From positions 1 through 12,910 of the forward strand of contig JANXDJ010000037.1 in NCBI GenBank assembly GCA_025059545.1: a DNA stretch of 12,910 nt, given 5' to 3'. Position numbers and translations under genes: made by a program. The notes below the pieces were generated by a model. That model had not been told where the DNA came from and did not search any database. It saw nothing but the letters and a program-made list of their open reading frames with translations. Origin of the DNA: Archaeoglobaceae archaeon (lineage in GTDB: Archaea; Halobacteriota; Archaeoglobi; Archaeoglobales; Archaeoglobaceae). This document shows positions 6,744 to 12,718 of this stretch, piece after piece (position 1 is the stretch's first letter; each line of letters starts with the position of its first letter).

Positions 6744-7735
6744 TCGAGTCTTATCTTTACGAGAAGGGCGAAAAATTTGTTGTTTGCAAAACTTGCTGGC
6801 ACAACTGTAAGCTCAAGGATCAGCAGTGGGGAATATGCGGGGTGAGAAAGAACGAAGAAGGAGAGCTTATGGTTTACAACTACGGATTGGCATCTTCAAT
6901 AGCTCTGGATCCAATCGAGAAAAAGCCTATGCATAACTACAAACCCGGAACACAAGTGCTTTCATTCGGAAGTGTGAGCTGTAATTTCAAATGCGATCAT
7001 TGTCAGAACTTTGAAATCTCTTTCGCAGATCTTAAATATCCTTATTTGCGAGAATTAAAACCAAAAGATGTCTTAAGGCTTTGCAAAGAAAGAGAAGCAG
7101 ACGGAATTGCTTGGACATACAATGAACCTGCTATTTGGCACGAATTCGCTCTTGATGCCTCAAAAGTGGCTAAGGAGGAGGGATATTTTATAGTATACGT
7201 AACAAACGGTTATATGACTCCTGAAGCGATAGATCAGTTTAAATGGCTTGATGCTGCGAATGTGGATGTAAAAGCATTTACTCAGAGTTTTTACAGCAAG
7301 ATCTGTAAGGCAAAGCTCGAAAACGTGCTTAAAACTGTTGAATATATGCACCGAAAGGGAATTTTCGTGGAGATCACTTATTTGGTTATTCCCGGAGAAA
7401 ATGATAGCAAAGAAGAAATAAAAGAGTTTGCAGACTGGGTTGTTTCAATTGATAAAAAAATTCCAGTTCATTTCTCCAGATTTCATCCTGACTTCAAGAT
7501 GATGGATAAAATTGCAACCCCTATTGCAACCTTAGAGCAAGCGGTAGAGATTGCAAAAGGAGTTGGAGTGGAATACGTTTACATTGGCAACGTTTGGGGG
7601 CACAAGTTTGAGAACACCTTCTGTCCAAACTGTGGAGAGCTTTTAATTGAAAGAAGGGGTTTTTACATTAGAAAAATAGAGTTAAATGGAAATAGATGTC
7701 CTAATTGTGGATACTTGCAGAATATAATCCTTTAA
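6737..7735 (+). CDS. amrS: AmmeMemoRadiSam-type radical SAM enzyme AmrS
   Basis: A radical S-adenosylmethionine enzyme of the family usually found with AMMECR1 and Memo proteins; its reaction is not established to my knowledge. The 332-residue protein has an N-terminal cysteine cluster (Cys17, Cys20, Cys24, Cys34), the radical SAM motif CNFKCDHC (Cys82, Cys86, Cys89) that holds the 4Fe-4S cluster, then the barrel with WTYNEP and DVKAF segments. It ends in a zinc-ribbon-like pair CPNC...CPNC (Cys296, 299, 321, 324). It resembles the pyruvate formate-lyase activase side of the superfamily, but no glycyl-radical enzyme is near. The ATG at 6737 lies inside the end of the galT-like gene, with GAGGAG just upstream as a binding site. 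No amrA or amrB is visible here. Confidence 0.88.
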   Translation: MVIESYLYEKGEKFVVCKTCWHNCKLKDQQWGICGVRKNEEGELMVYNYGLASSIALDPIEKKPMHNYKPGTQVLSFGSVSCNFKCDHCQNFEISFADLKYPYLRELKPKDVLRLCKEREADGIAWTYNEPAIWHEFALDASKVAKEEGYFIVYVTNGYMTPEAIDQFKWLDAANVDVKAFTQSFYSKICKAKLENVLKTVEYMHRKGIFVEITYLVIPGENDSKEEIKEFADWVVSIDKKIPVHFSRFHPDFKMMDKIATPIATLEQAVEIAKGVGVEYVYIGNVWGHKFENTFCPNCGELLIERRGFYIRKIELNGNRCPNCGYLQNIIL

Positions 7736-7764
7736 AAGACTTTAAAAAAAATCTTTAAGTCTTT
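7735..7764. promoter_or_regulatory. Palindrome overlapping the SUMT promoter
   Basis: AAAGACTT (7735-7742) and AAGTCTTT (7757-7764) form a perfect 8-base inverted repeat with a 14-base A/T-rich spacer. The right arm overlaps the TATA-like box at 7752-7760 and lies just before the expected transcription start. The left arm begins at the last base of the amrS stop. It could be an operator for a dimeric regulator, a terminator hairpin for amrS, or both. Confidence 0.45.
7752..7760 (+). promoter_or_regulatory. TATA-like box for the SUMT operon
   Basis: TCTTTAAGT is centred about 24 bases before the GTG at 7780, fitting a leaderless message. It heads the four-gene run that ends with the BtpA-family gene. 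Confidence 0.5.
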
Positions 7765-7779
7765 CAGAAAAACCGCTTT

Positions 7780-8496
7780 GTGGTAGGCAAGGTTTACATA
7801 GTTGGTGCAGGTCCGGGAGATCCAGAGCTGATGACACTTAAAGCTTACAGACTGCTAAAGGAAGCAGATGTAATATTATATGATAGATTGGTAGGAGAAG
7901 AGATAACGAAATTACTCCATAGTTTTGGAAAAACTGCTATTTATGTTGGAAAAGATGGAAAAGGCAAAGATAGGCAGATCGAGATCAACAATTTGATGAA
8001 GACGTTTGCAGAGGAAGATAAAAAAGTTTTAAGACTAAAAGGCGGAGATCCAACGGTTTTTGGTAGATTATGGGAAGAAATAGAGTTTCTTAGGGCAAAC
8101 AAAATTCCATTCGAAATTATCCCAGGAGTAAGTTCTGTAAATGGTGCTCCAGCCTGTGCAAACATTCCTTTGACACATCCTGAATTCGGTAAGGCGATCA
8201 TCGTTATGGGAGGCAGAGAAGTTGGAGATTACGAAGAAACTTTAAGAAATTCTACGTTAGTCGTTCTCATGAGTGGGATCTCTGCTTCAGAAATTTCAAA
8301 AAATCTCATAAAAAGTGGTTTTAAAGAGGAAACGAAGGTTGCGGTCATTCAAAAAGGTTCTTTTAAAGATCAAAAAGTTTCTGTTTACACCTTAGGCGAG
8401 TTAGCTCATTCAGAAAAAACCTTTGAAAGTCCAGCGTTGATGGTTGTTGGAGAAGTTGTGCGCTTCGTGGAAAAGTATAATTGTCTTGAGATTTAA
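7780..8496 (+). CDS. cobA: Uroporphyrinogen-III C-methyltransferase (SUMT)
   Basis: SUMT uses two S-adenosylmethionines to methylate C2 and C7 of uroporphyrinogen III, giving precorrin-2, the branch point to siroheme, cobalamin, F430 and (by the archaeal alternative route) heme. The 238-residue protein is the single-domain form without the CysG oxidase/chelatase part. Motifs: VGAGPGDPELMT (8-19), YDRL (34-37), VGK, LKGGDPTVFGR (86-96), IPGVSSVNGAPA (114-125), ANIPLTH and, near the end, ESPALMVVGEVV. These match SUMT better than the other precorrin methyltransferases, which lack this combination. It starts with GTG behind a leaderless-type promoter overlapped by a palindrome. The regulator gene follows after nine bases. 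The gene is named cobA here in the SUMT sense, not the adenosyltransferase. Confidence 0.92.
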   Translation: MVGKVYIVGAGPGDPELMTLKAYRLLKEADVILYDRLVGEEITKLLHSFGKTAIYVGKDGKGKDRQIEINNLMKTFAEEDKKVLRLKGGDPTVFGRLWEEIEFLRANKIPFEIIPGVSSVNGAPACANIPLTHPEFGKAIIVMGGREVGDYEETLRNSTLVVLMSGISASEISKNLIKSGFKEETKVAVIQKGSFKDQKVSVYTLGELAHSEKTFESPALMVVGEVVRFVEKYNCLEI

Positions 8497-8505
8497 AATA
8501 ATATA

Positions 8506-9021
8506 ATGGTGAGAAGGGCGAAGCTTATAAACGACATAGTAGAATTGATACCAATATTCCAACTGCTGTCTTCGGAGTATCATAGGAAAGTCTATTCCGC
8601 GTTGCTCGATAGCTGGCTAACAATTGACGAACTAAGAAAAAACTTTGGGGACAGTTTTGAGGAAACTCTTCGAATTCTAAAGCATGCGGGAATGCTTGAA
8701 GTTAGATGGAGAATGCCTTCGGATCCAGCGGGAAAGCCAGAAAAGGAATACCATGTAAGTTATACTCATATCTCTGCAAATTTTTACGTCTCCTTAAAGG
8801 AGTTCAACAGAATTTTGGAGATCATATTCATGTCCGATGATGAGATTGAAGAGCACTTGCAGAAGATCAAGAAAGAAGTGGAGCTTGGAAGAAATTCGGT
8901 AGGGCACATTATAAAGACTCTAAACTACGATCCTCTTTTTGTTAGGGCGATAGTTAAGAAGTCGCTGAAGTTCAATCTTAAGGGACAATTGATCGAGTTT
9001 GCAAAAGATGAAGAGATATAG
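8506..9021 (+). CDS. Winged-helix (ArsR-like) transcriptional regulator, archaeal
   Basis: A 171-residue cytoplasmic protein. Residues about 15-90 read as a winged helix-turn-helix: helix EYHRKVYSALL, then LTIDELRKNFG, the recognition helix SFEETLRILKHAGMLEV and a wing with PAGKPEKEYHVSYTHI. The rest (about 93-171) is helical and charged, with no metal-binding cysteines or known ligand domain that I can see, so it is ArsR-like in fold only. It begins with ATG nine bases after the SUMT gene and overlaps the next gene by 14 bases, so it belongs to this operon. By position it is a candidate autoregulator acting on the palindrome before SUMT; that is inference. What it senses is unknown. Confidence 0.75.
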   Translation: MVRRAKLINDIVELIPIFQLLSSEYHRKVYSALLDSWLTIDELRKNFGDSFEETLRILKHAGMLEVRWRMPSDPAGKPEKEYHVSYTHISANFYVSLKEFNRILEIIFMSDDEIEEHLQKIKKEVELGRNSVGHIIKTLNYDPLFVRAIVKKSLKFNLKGQLIEFAKDEEI

Positions 9022-9244
9022 CGCAAGAGAAATGTTGAACAAGCTGAGATGGCATCCAGAATACGATTTTTCTCGCGTTAAAGTTGTTTATTTAGATCGA
9101 TTTCGAGGGTTTTTAGAATTTCATGGAGACGAAATTGAGGAGATTGGACACAAGTTCGTTTACTTGAAAAGCGGAACAGCGATTCCACAGCACAGAATTG
9201 TAGAGATCAAGTATGGAGGCGAGATTGTATGGAAAAGACAGTGA
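9008..9244 (+). CDS. UPF0248 / DUF504 protein (MJ1316 RNA cyclic-group end recognition domain family)
   Basis: A 78-residue protein that matches the archaeal UPF0248 (DUF504) family from end to end: SAREMLNKLRWHPEYDF near the N-terminus, then VVYLDRFRGFLEFHGDEI and the closing IPQHRIVEIKYGGEIVW. The family name in domain databases refers to recognition of RNA ends with a 2',3'-cyclic phosphate, as in MJ1316; a biochemical role for this protein is not shown. I chose the ATG at 9008 over the TTG at 8999 because MKRYSARE is the usual N-terminus. The ATG lies inside the regulator gene (14-base overlap) and the 3' end overlaps the BtpA-family gene by 16 bases. The product is small, soluble and without cysteines. 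Confidence 0.88.
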   Translation: MKRYSAREMLNKLRWHPEYDFSRVKVVYLDRFRGFLEFHGDEIEEIGHKFVYLKSGTAIPQHRIVEIKYGGEIVWKRQ

Positions 9245-9972
9245 TCTGTGTAATTCACTTAAAACCGCTTCCAGGAGCACCTTTGTATGAAAATTTTGAA
9301 GAAGTTCTTGAAAGTGCATTGAAAGACGCTAAAGCGATCGAAGAAGGTGGAGCGGATTCTGTTATCGTGGAGAACTATGGTGATAAGCCATTTCTCAAGC
9401 ATGTGGGCAAAGAAACGGTTGCATGCATGAGTGTGATCGCATGGGAGATTAAAAAGGCTACGAATCTCTCTTTAGGGATAAATGTTTTGAGAAACGATGC
9501 TTTTTCAGCTTTGGCTATTGCAAAAGCAGTTAAAGCGGATTTTATAAGAGTGAATCAGCTTTTCTTTCCTTCAACCGCTCCAGAGGGATTTCTTTTTCCA
9601 GAAGCTGGTGAAATCATGAGATACAGAAGAGCTATAGACTGTAAAGCCTTGATCTTTGCAGATCTAAGCGTAAAGCATGCAGTTCACTTTGTAAATCTTG
9701 AGGATTATTTCTTAAATGCGGAAAGAAGTCTTGCAGATGCTTTTATAATGACTGGAAAGGCTACTGGAATGGAAGTCAACGTTGAGGACTTGAAACTTGC
9801 AAGAAAATATTTGAAAGCTCCAATTATTGCAGGAAGCGGAATAAATGAGCAGAATGCTAAAGAGATCGCAAAGCATTGTGATGGTGTGATCGTTGGAAGC
9901 TACATAAAGAGCGGTGGAAAGGTGGATGTGGAAAGAGTCAAAAAGGTCGTTAGTGCGGTTAGATCTACCTGA
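9229..9972 (+). CDS. BtpA-family TIM-barrel protein
   Basis: A 247-residue soluble protein of the BtpA family, named for a cyanobacterial factor needed for stable photosystem I; the archaeal role is unknown. The sequence has family segments in order: VIHLKPLPGAP (8-18), GGADSVIVENYGDKPF (40-55), GINVLRND (83-90), VNQLFFPS, LIFADLSVKHA, the barrel-closing phosphate-site AGSGI (201-205) and DGVIVGSYIK (218-227). The last two are typical phosphate-binding loops of a TIM barrel, so a phosphorylated substrate or nucleotide is likely. It has no signal peptide or membrane segment. The ATG overlaps the end of the UPF0248 gene; its own stop overlaps the end of moaA on the other strand by eight bases. 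It is the last gene of the SUMT operon. Confidence 0.88.
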   Translation: MEKTVICVIHLKPLPGAPLYENFEEVLESALKDAKAIEEGGADSVIVENYGDKPFLKHVGKETVACMSVIAWEIKKATNLSLGINVLRNDAFSALAIAKAVKADFIRVNQLFFPSTAPEGFLFPEAGEIMRYRRAIDCKALIFADLSVKHAVHFVNLEDYFLNAERSLADAFIMTGKATGMEVNVEDLKLARKYLKAPIIAGSGINEQNAKEIAKHCDGVIVGSYIKSGGKVDVERVKKVVSAVRST

Positions 9973-10852
9973 AAAATGGTTTTCTTAATTTTATCGCCTC
10001 AAAAATGGCTTTTTTAATTTCTCCACCATTCAAATTTGAGACGTCTACAGTTTCATTGCTCATCAAACACAGCTTTATTTTTCCATCTGAAGTAACTCTA
10101 ATGCGGTTGCAGTGCATGCAAAAGTCTGTATTGTCTAAGGGTTTTACGATCTCAACAATGCCAAAGGGAGTGAAAAACTGCTTTCTTTTGTGCATATCTC
10201 TAATTTTAACTGTGGAAGAAATTTTTGCAAACTCTTCCTCGAGACTTTGTGGATCTACGTAGAGATCTATCGTTTTGGAGTTGGGTATTAGCTCGATCAA
10301 CTGCAGAATAACGTTCGTCTTTTCTCTATTGAACGAATTCGTGAATTCAAGCATGTTGAAAACTTCAAATTCATTCAAATTTCTCATAAGAACCATGTTC
10401 AGCTTTATCGGTGTCAAATTTACCTCAACCGCACTTCTGATACCTTCAAGAACATTCTGAAGCCTTCCTCCACCTGTTACATAACTATAGAGGTCTGCAC
10501 TCAGAGTATCAAGGCTTATGTTAACTCTGTCAAGCCCACTCTCTTTTAGCTCGGATGCAAGATCTTTTAAAAGAATTCCGTTTGTCGTTAAAGAAATCTC
10601 CTCAAATTCTGGCATCATCGAGATGATCTCGCAGATGTCTTTCCTAAGCAAAGGTTCCCCGCCTGTCAGTTTTAGCTTTTTTACCCCTAAGTCGTAGAAT
10701 GCTTTTGCAATCTCAGCAATTCTCTCAGCACTCATTTCCTTTCCTGGATTATTCTCTCCTTCTCGGTGGCAGTATATACAATTCAAATTACACCTATTTG
10801 TAACAGAAATTCGCAAGTTTTTTACAGTTCTCCCGAAAGGATCTGTGAGCAT
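9965..10852 (-). CDS. moaA: GTP 3',8-cyclase MoaA (molybdenum cofactor step 1)
   Basis: MoaA is the radical SAM enzyme that converts GTP to 3',8-cyclo-7,8-dihydro-GTP, which MoaC turns into cyclic pyranopterin phosphate. The 295-residue protein has DPFGR at the N-terminus, the SAM cluster CNLNCIYC (Cys21, 25, 28), LTGGEPLLR (62-70), NISLDTL (111-117) and the C-terminal second 4Fe-4S site Cys245, Cys248 and Cys262 with NRIRVTSDGK between. The bacterial C-terminal GG tail is absent, as is common in shorter archaeal forms. It begins with ATG at 10852, inside the end of mobA (31-base overlap), so it is translated with mobA. Its last codons overlap the BtpA-family gene. The very end of the gene contains a near-tandem repeat. 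Confidence 0.94.
   Translation of the reverse strand: MLTDPFGRTVKNLRISVTNRCNLNCIYCHREGENNPGKEMSAERIAEIAKAFYDLGVKKLKLTGGEPLLRKDICEIISMMPEFEEISLTTNGILLKDLASELKESGLDRVNISLDTLSADLYSYVTGGGRLQNVLEGIRSAVEVNLTPIKLNMVLMRNLNEFEVFNMLEFTNSFNREKTNVILQLIELIPNSKTIDLYVDPQSLEEEFAKISSTVKIRDMHKRKQFFTPFGIVEIVKPLDNTDFCMHCNRIRVTSDGKIKLCLMSNETVDVSNLNGGEIKKAIFEAIKLRKPFFR
9968..10021. repeat. Near-tandem direct repeat at the moaA 3' end
   Basis: The segment starting CCTGAAAAATGG (from 9968) recurs as CCTCAAAAATGG (from 9997), 29 bases later, and the match continues through the following T-rich part, about 21 of 24 positions. The offset is not a multiple of three, so the copies encode different residues of MoaA (EIKKAIFE and KLRKPFFR). 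On the plus strand both copies carry T-rich tracts just after the BtpA stop and may serve as its terminator. Confidence 0.55.
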
Positions 10853-11424
10853 ATTTCCTCCGCTTTTTTTATGTCCTCTGGAGTATTTATGTTGAAGAAA
10901 GATCTCAAGGACTTATCAAACTTTCTAAGCTCTTCTGCGGGATAAAATATTGTTCGCAATCTACTCAATGGAATAAGTATGCTCTTTTCTCCATTTTTTA
11001 TCGATTTTTCAATTTCTGGAATTGCATTTGCTGAGTAATATGCGATCAGAGGCTCCGCATATTCGTGCTTTGGTATTAAAGCGTCGCAGTTGCTCTTTTT
11101 TCCTAAATCATAGATGAACTCCAAAATCTCTTTTTTTACGAATGGCATGTCTATTGCAACAATAGCAGTGTCTCCGTTGTTCTTTAGTGCAGAATGTATG
11201 CCAGCGAGAGCTCCAAAATCCTGATAGAAGTCGCAAACACATTTGATCCCGAATTCTTTGGAATATTTTTCCATCTGAGATCGATCTCTACAAACAAAGA
11301 TTAGATCGTAGTCAGAATATTTTTCTATGGCAATTTCTATCAGCTTTCTACCGCAGATCTTAATTTCTGCCTTCTCCATTCCAACCCTTCTACCCTTGCC
11401 TCCCATTAGGACTGCGAGTTTCAC
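10822..11424 (-). CDS. mobA: Molybdenum cofactor guanylyltransferase MobA
   Basis: MobA joins GMP from GTP to molybdopterin, giving the guanine dinucleotide cofactor used by formate dehydrogenase, formylmethanofuran dehydrogenase and similar enzymes. The 200-residue protein has the nucleotide-binding loop GGKGRRVGMEKA (8-19), GALAGIHSAL (71-80), the metal-binding DMPF (Asp92) and EPLIAYY (124-130), ending with the family's NINTPED. These features fit MobA rather than the related sugar or CTP nucleotidyltransferases, and the next gene on the strand is moaA, which supports it. It starts with GTG at 11424, 46 bases from the divergent mfnA; the box between them is TATA-like in both directions. 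It overlaps moaA by 31 bases. Base specificity (G rather than C) is inferred. Confidence 0.9.
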   Translation of the reverse strand: MKLAVLMGGKGRRVGMEKAEIKICGRKLIEIAIEKYSDYDLIFVCRDRSQMEKYSKEFGIKCVCDFYQDFGALAGIHSALKNNGDTAIVAIDMPFVKKEILEFIYDLGKKSNCDALIPKHEYAEPLIAYYSANAIPEIEKSIKNGEKSILIPLSRLRTIFYPAEELRKFDKSLRSFFNINTPEDIKKAEEICSQILSGEL

Positions 11425-11440
11425 AGTGGAATTTAGTTAC

Positions 11441-11450
11441 CTATTTATTA
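11441..11450. promoter_or_regulatory. Shared TATA-like box between mobA and mfnA
   Basis: CTATTTATTA sits near the middle of the 46-base divergent gap. Read on the plus strand it is about 25 bases before the mfnA ATG (11471); read on the minus strand its complement TAATAAATAG is about 22 bases before the mobA GTG (11424). No second clear TATA-like element is visible, so one box may serve both leaderless transcripts. Confidence 0.45.
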
Positions 11451-11470
11451 CCCTTTTTCCAACTTTAGCC

Positions 11471-12568
11471 ATGGAAGTGCTTGAGGAACTGAGAAGCTTC
11501 AGAGATAAGGATATCCCGTATTCGAGAGTATTAAGTTCTATGTGCACAGTTCCACATGAAATAGCTGTTAAAGCTCATAAAATATTCATAGGAACAAATC
11601 TCGGCGATCCGGGCATTTTTCCCGGGACAGTTGAGCTTGAAAAAAAGTTAATTGCAATGATCGGTGAACTTCTACACAACAAAAATTGTGCAGGCTATAT
11701 ATGCTCAGGCGGAACTGAAGCGAATATTCAGGGGATAAGAGCTTCGAGAAACATCATGAGAAGAAAAGATCCGAATATAGTGATCCCTAAAACTGCTCAT
11801 TTTTCATTCGAGAAGATATGCGACATTCTCAGCGTTGAAATTAGGAGAGCTAAGGTTGATGAAGACTACAAGGTTGATTTGGTAGAAGTTGAGAAGCTCG
11901 TTGATGAGAAAACAGTTGCTCTCGTTGGCATTGCTGGCACAACCGAGCTTGGACAAATTGATCCAATTGTTGAACTTTCAAAGCTTGCAGAAGAGAAAGA
12001 AATTCCCCTGCATATAGATGCAGCCTTTGGAGGTCTTGTTATTCCATTCATGGATGATCCATACCCCTTTGATTTCGCAAATAAAGGTGTAACTTCGATC
12101 ACTTTAGATCCGCATAAGATGGGGATGGCTACAATTCCTGCTGGAGGGATAATTTTTAGGGAAGAAAGCTTTTTAAGAGCTTTGGAAGTGGAAACGCCTT
12201 ATCTGACTTCTAAGATGCAGTTCACGCTTACGGGCACACGTCCGGGCACTGGAGTGGCTTCAGCTTATGCGGTGCTAAAAAGTCTTGGCTTTGAAGGTAT
12301 GAAAGAGATCGTTAAGAGATGCCTAAGGAATACAAGGATCTTAGTGGAGGAAATGTCTTCTCTTGGCTTCGAAGCAGTGATCGAGCCTGTGATGAATGTT
12401 GTAGCCTTTAAGACTGAAAGAGCGGAGGAAATAAAGCAGGAATTATACAGAAGGAGATGGGTAATCTCGACGATAAGACAGCCAAGGGCGATAAGATTTG
12501 TCGTAATGCCACATGTTACAGAAGAAGTTATAAAGAACTTCCTTAGCGAGTTCAGGAGGGTGATATGA
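11471..12568 (+). CDS. mfnA: L-tyrosine/L-aspartate decarboxylase MfnA (PLP enzyme)
   Basis: MfnA decarboxylates tyrosine to tyramine for methanofuran, the C1 carrier of methanogens and Archaeoglobales; relatives in other archaea make beta-alanine from aspartate for coenzyme A. The 365-residue protein is a fold-type I group II decarboxylase: SGGTEAN (79-85) for the PLP phosphate, His110 in the TAHFS segment to stack on the ring, HIDAAFGG with Asp183 for the pyridine nitrogen, and DPHKMG with Lys216 as the PLP lysine. TRPGTG (256-261) is also conserved. The frame is open from 11327, but that would overlap mobA by about 100 bases and adds 48 residues of non-family sequence; ATG 11471 has the right N-terminus and promoter spacing. 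Substrate choice cannot be read from sequence. Confidence 0.93.
   Translation: MEVLEELRSFRDKDIPYSRVLSSMCTVPHEIAVKAHKIFIGTNLGDPGIFPGTVELEKKLIAMIGELLHNKNCAGYICSGGTEANIQGIRASRNIMRRKDPNIVIPKTAHFSFEKICDILSVEIRRAKVDEDYKVDLVEVEKLVDEKTVALVGIAGTTELGQIDPIVELSKLAEEKEIPLHIDAAFGGLVIPFMDDPYPFDFANKGVTSITLDPHKMGMATIPAGGIIFREESFLRALEVETPYLTSKMQFTLTGTRPGTGVASAYAVLKSLGFEGMKEIVKRCLRNTRILVEEMSSLGFEAVIEPVMNVVAFKTERAEEIKQELYRRRWVISTIRQPRAIRFVVMPHVTEEVIKNFLSEFRRVI
12554..12564 (+). promoter_or_regulatory. Strong ribosome binding site for the 49-residue gene
   Basis: AGGAGGGTGAT is nearly complementary to the archaeal 16S rRNA tail and ends four bases before the ATG at 12569. It lies in the last codons of mfnA. It decides the start: the ATG at 12565 in another frame hits a stop after four codons. 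Confidence 0.7.
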
Positions 12569-12718
12569 ATGGAGGTTAGACTTGTCGTTGATGGCGAAGA
12601 GATCGAGCTAAATCCATTTGTTATGAAGATAATGGGAAAAGTAGTTGAAGCGCTTGCCACTTCACTCAAAGGAGTTGATGAGAGCTGGAAGAGGATCGAG
12701 ATCGAAGTGGTTAGATGA
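12569..12718 (+). CDS. Small uncharacterised protein (49 aa) between mfnA and hisC
   Basis: An open frame of 49 residues that begins [18 protein letters not shown], continues with [17 protein letters not shown] and ends [14 protein letters not shown]. The layout is a short beta hairpin with a DGEEIEL turn, one amphipathic helix and a closing strand IEIEVV. It resembles small conserved proteins I recall in methanogens and Archaeoglobus with an NPFV/NDFV segment and a SLKGV turn, but I cannot confirm a family. It has the best Shine-Dalgarno site in the window, starts at the base after the mfnA stop and overlaps hisC by ATGA, so it is co-translated. No cysteines, membrane segment or catalytic motif. 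Function unknown; size suggests a partner or regulatory subunit. Confidence 0.75.
   Translation: MEVRLVVDGEEIELNPFVMKIMGKVVEALATSLKGVDESWKRIEIEVVR

Noticed and set aside
8999..9007. TTG start for the UPF0248 protein
   Set aside because: The ATG three codons later gives the family-typical MKRYSARE start.
11327..11470. N-terminal extension of MfnA
   Set aside because: It is antisense to mobA, hydrophobic and low-complexity, and lacks family similarity; the ATG at 11471 has the right promoter spacing.
12265..12669. Minus-strand 134-residue open frame over the end of mfnA
   Set aside because: Ser/Thr/Ile-rich antisense translation with no motif; it also covers the small gene and its ribosome binding site.
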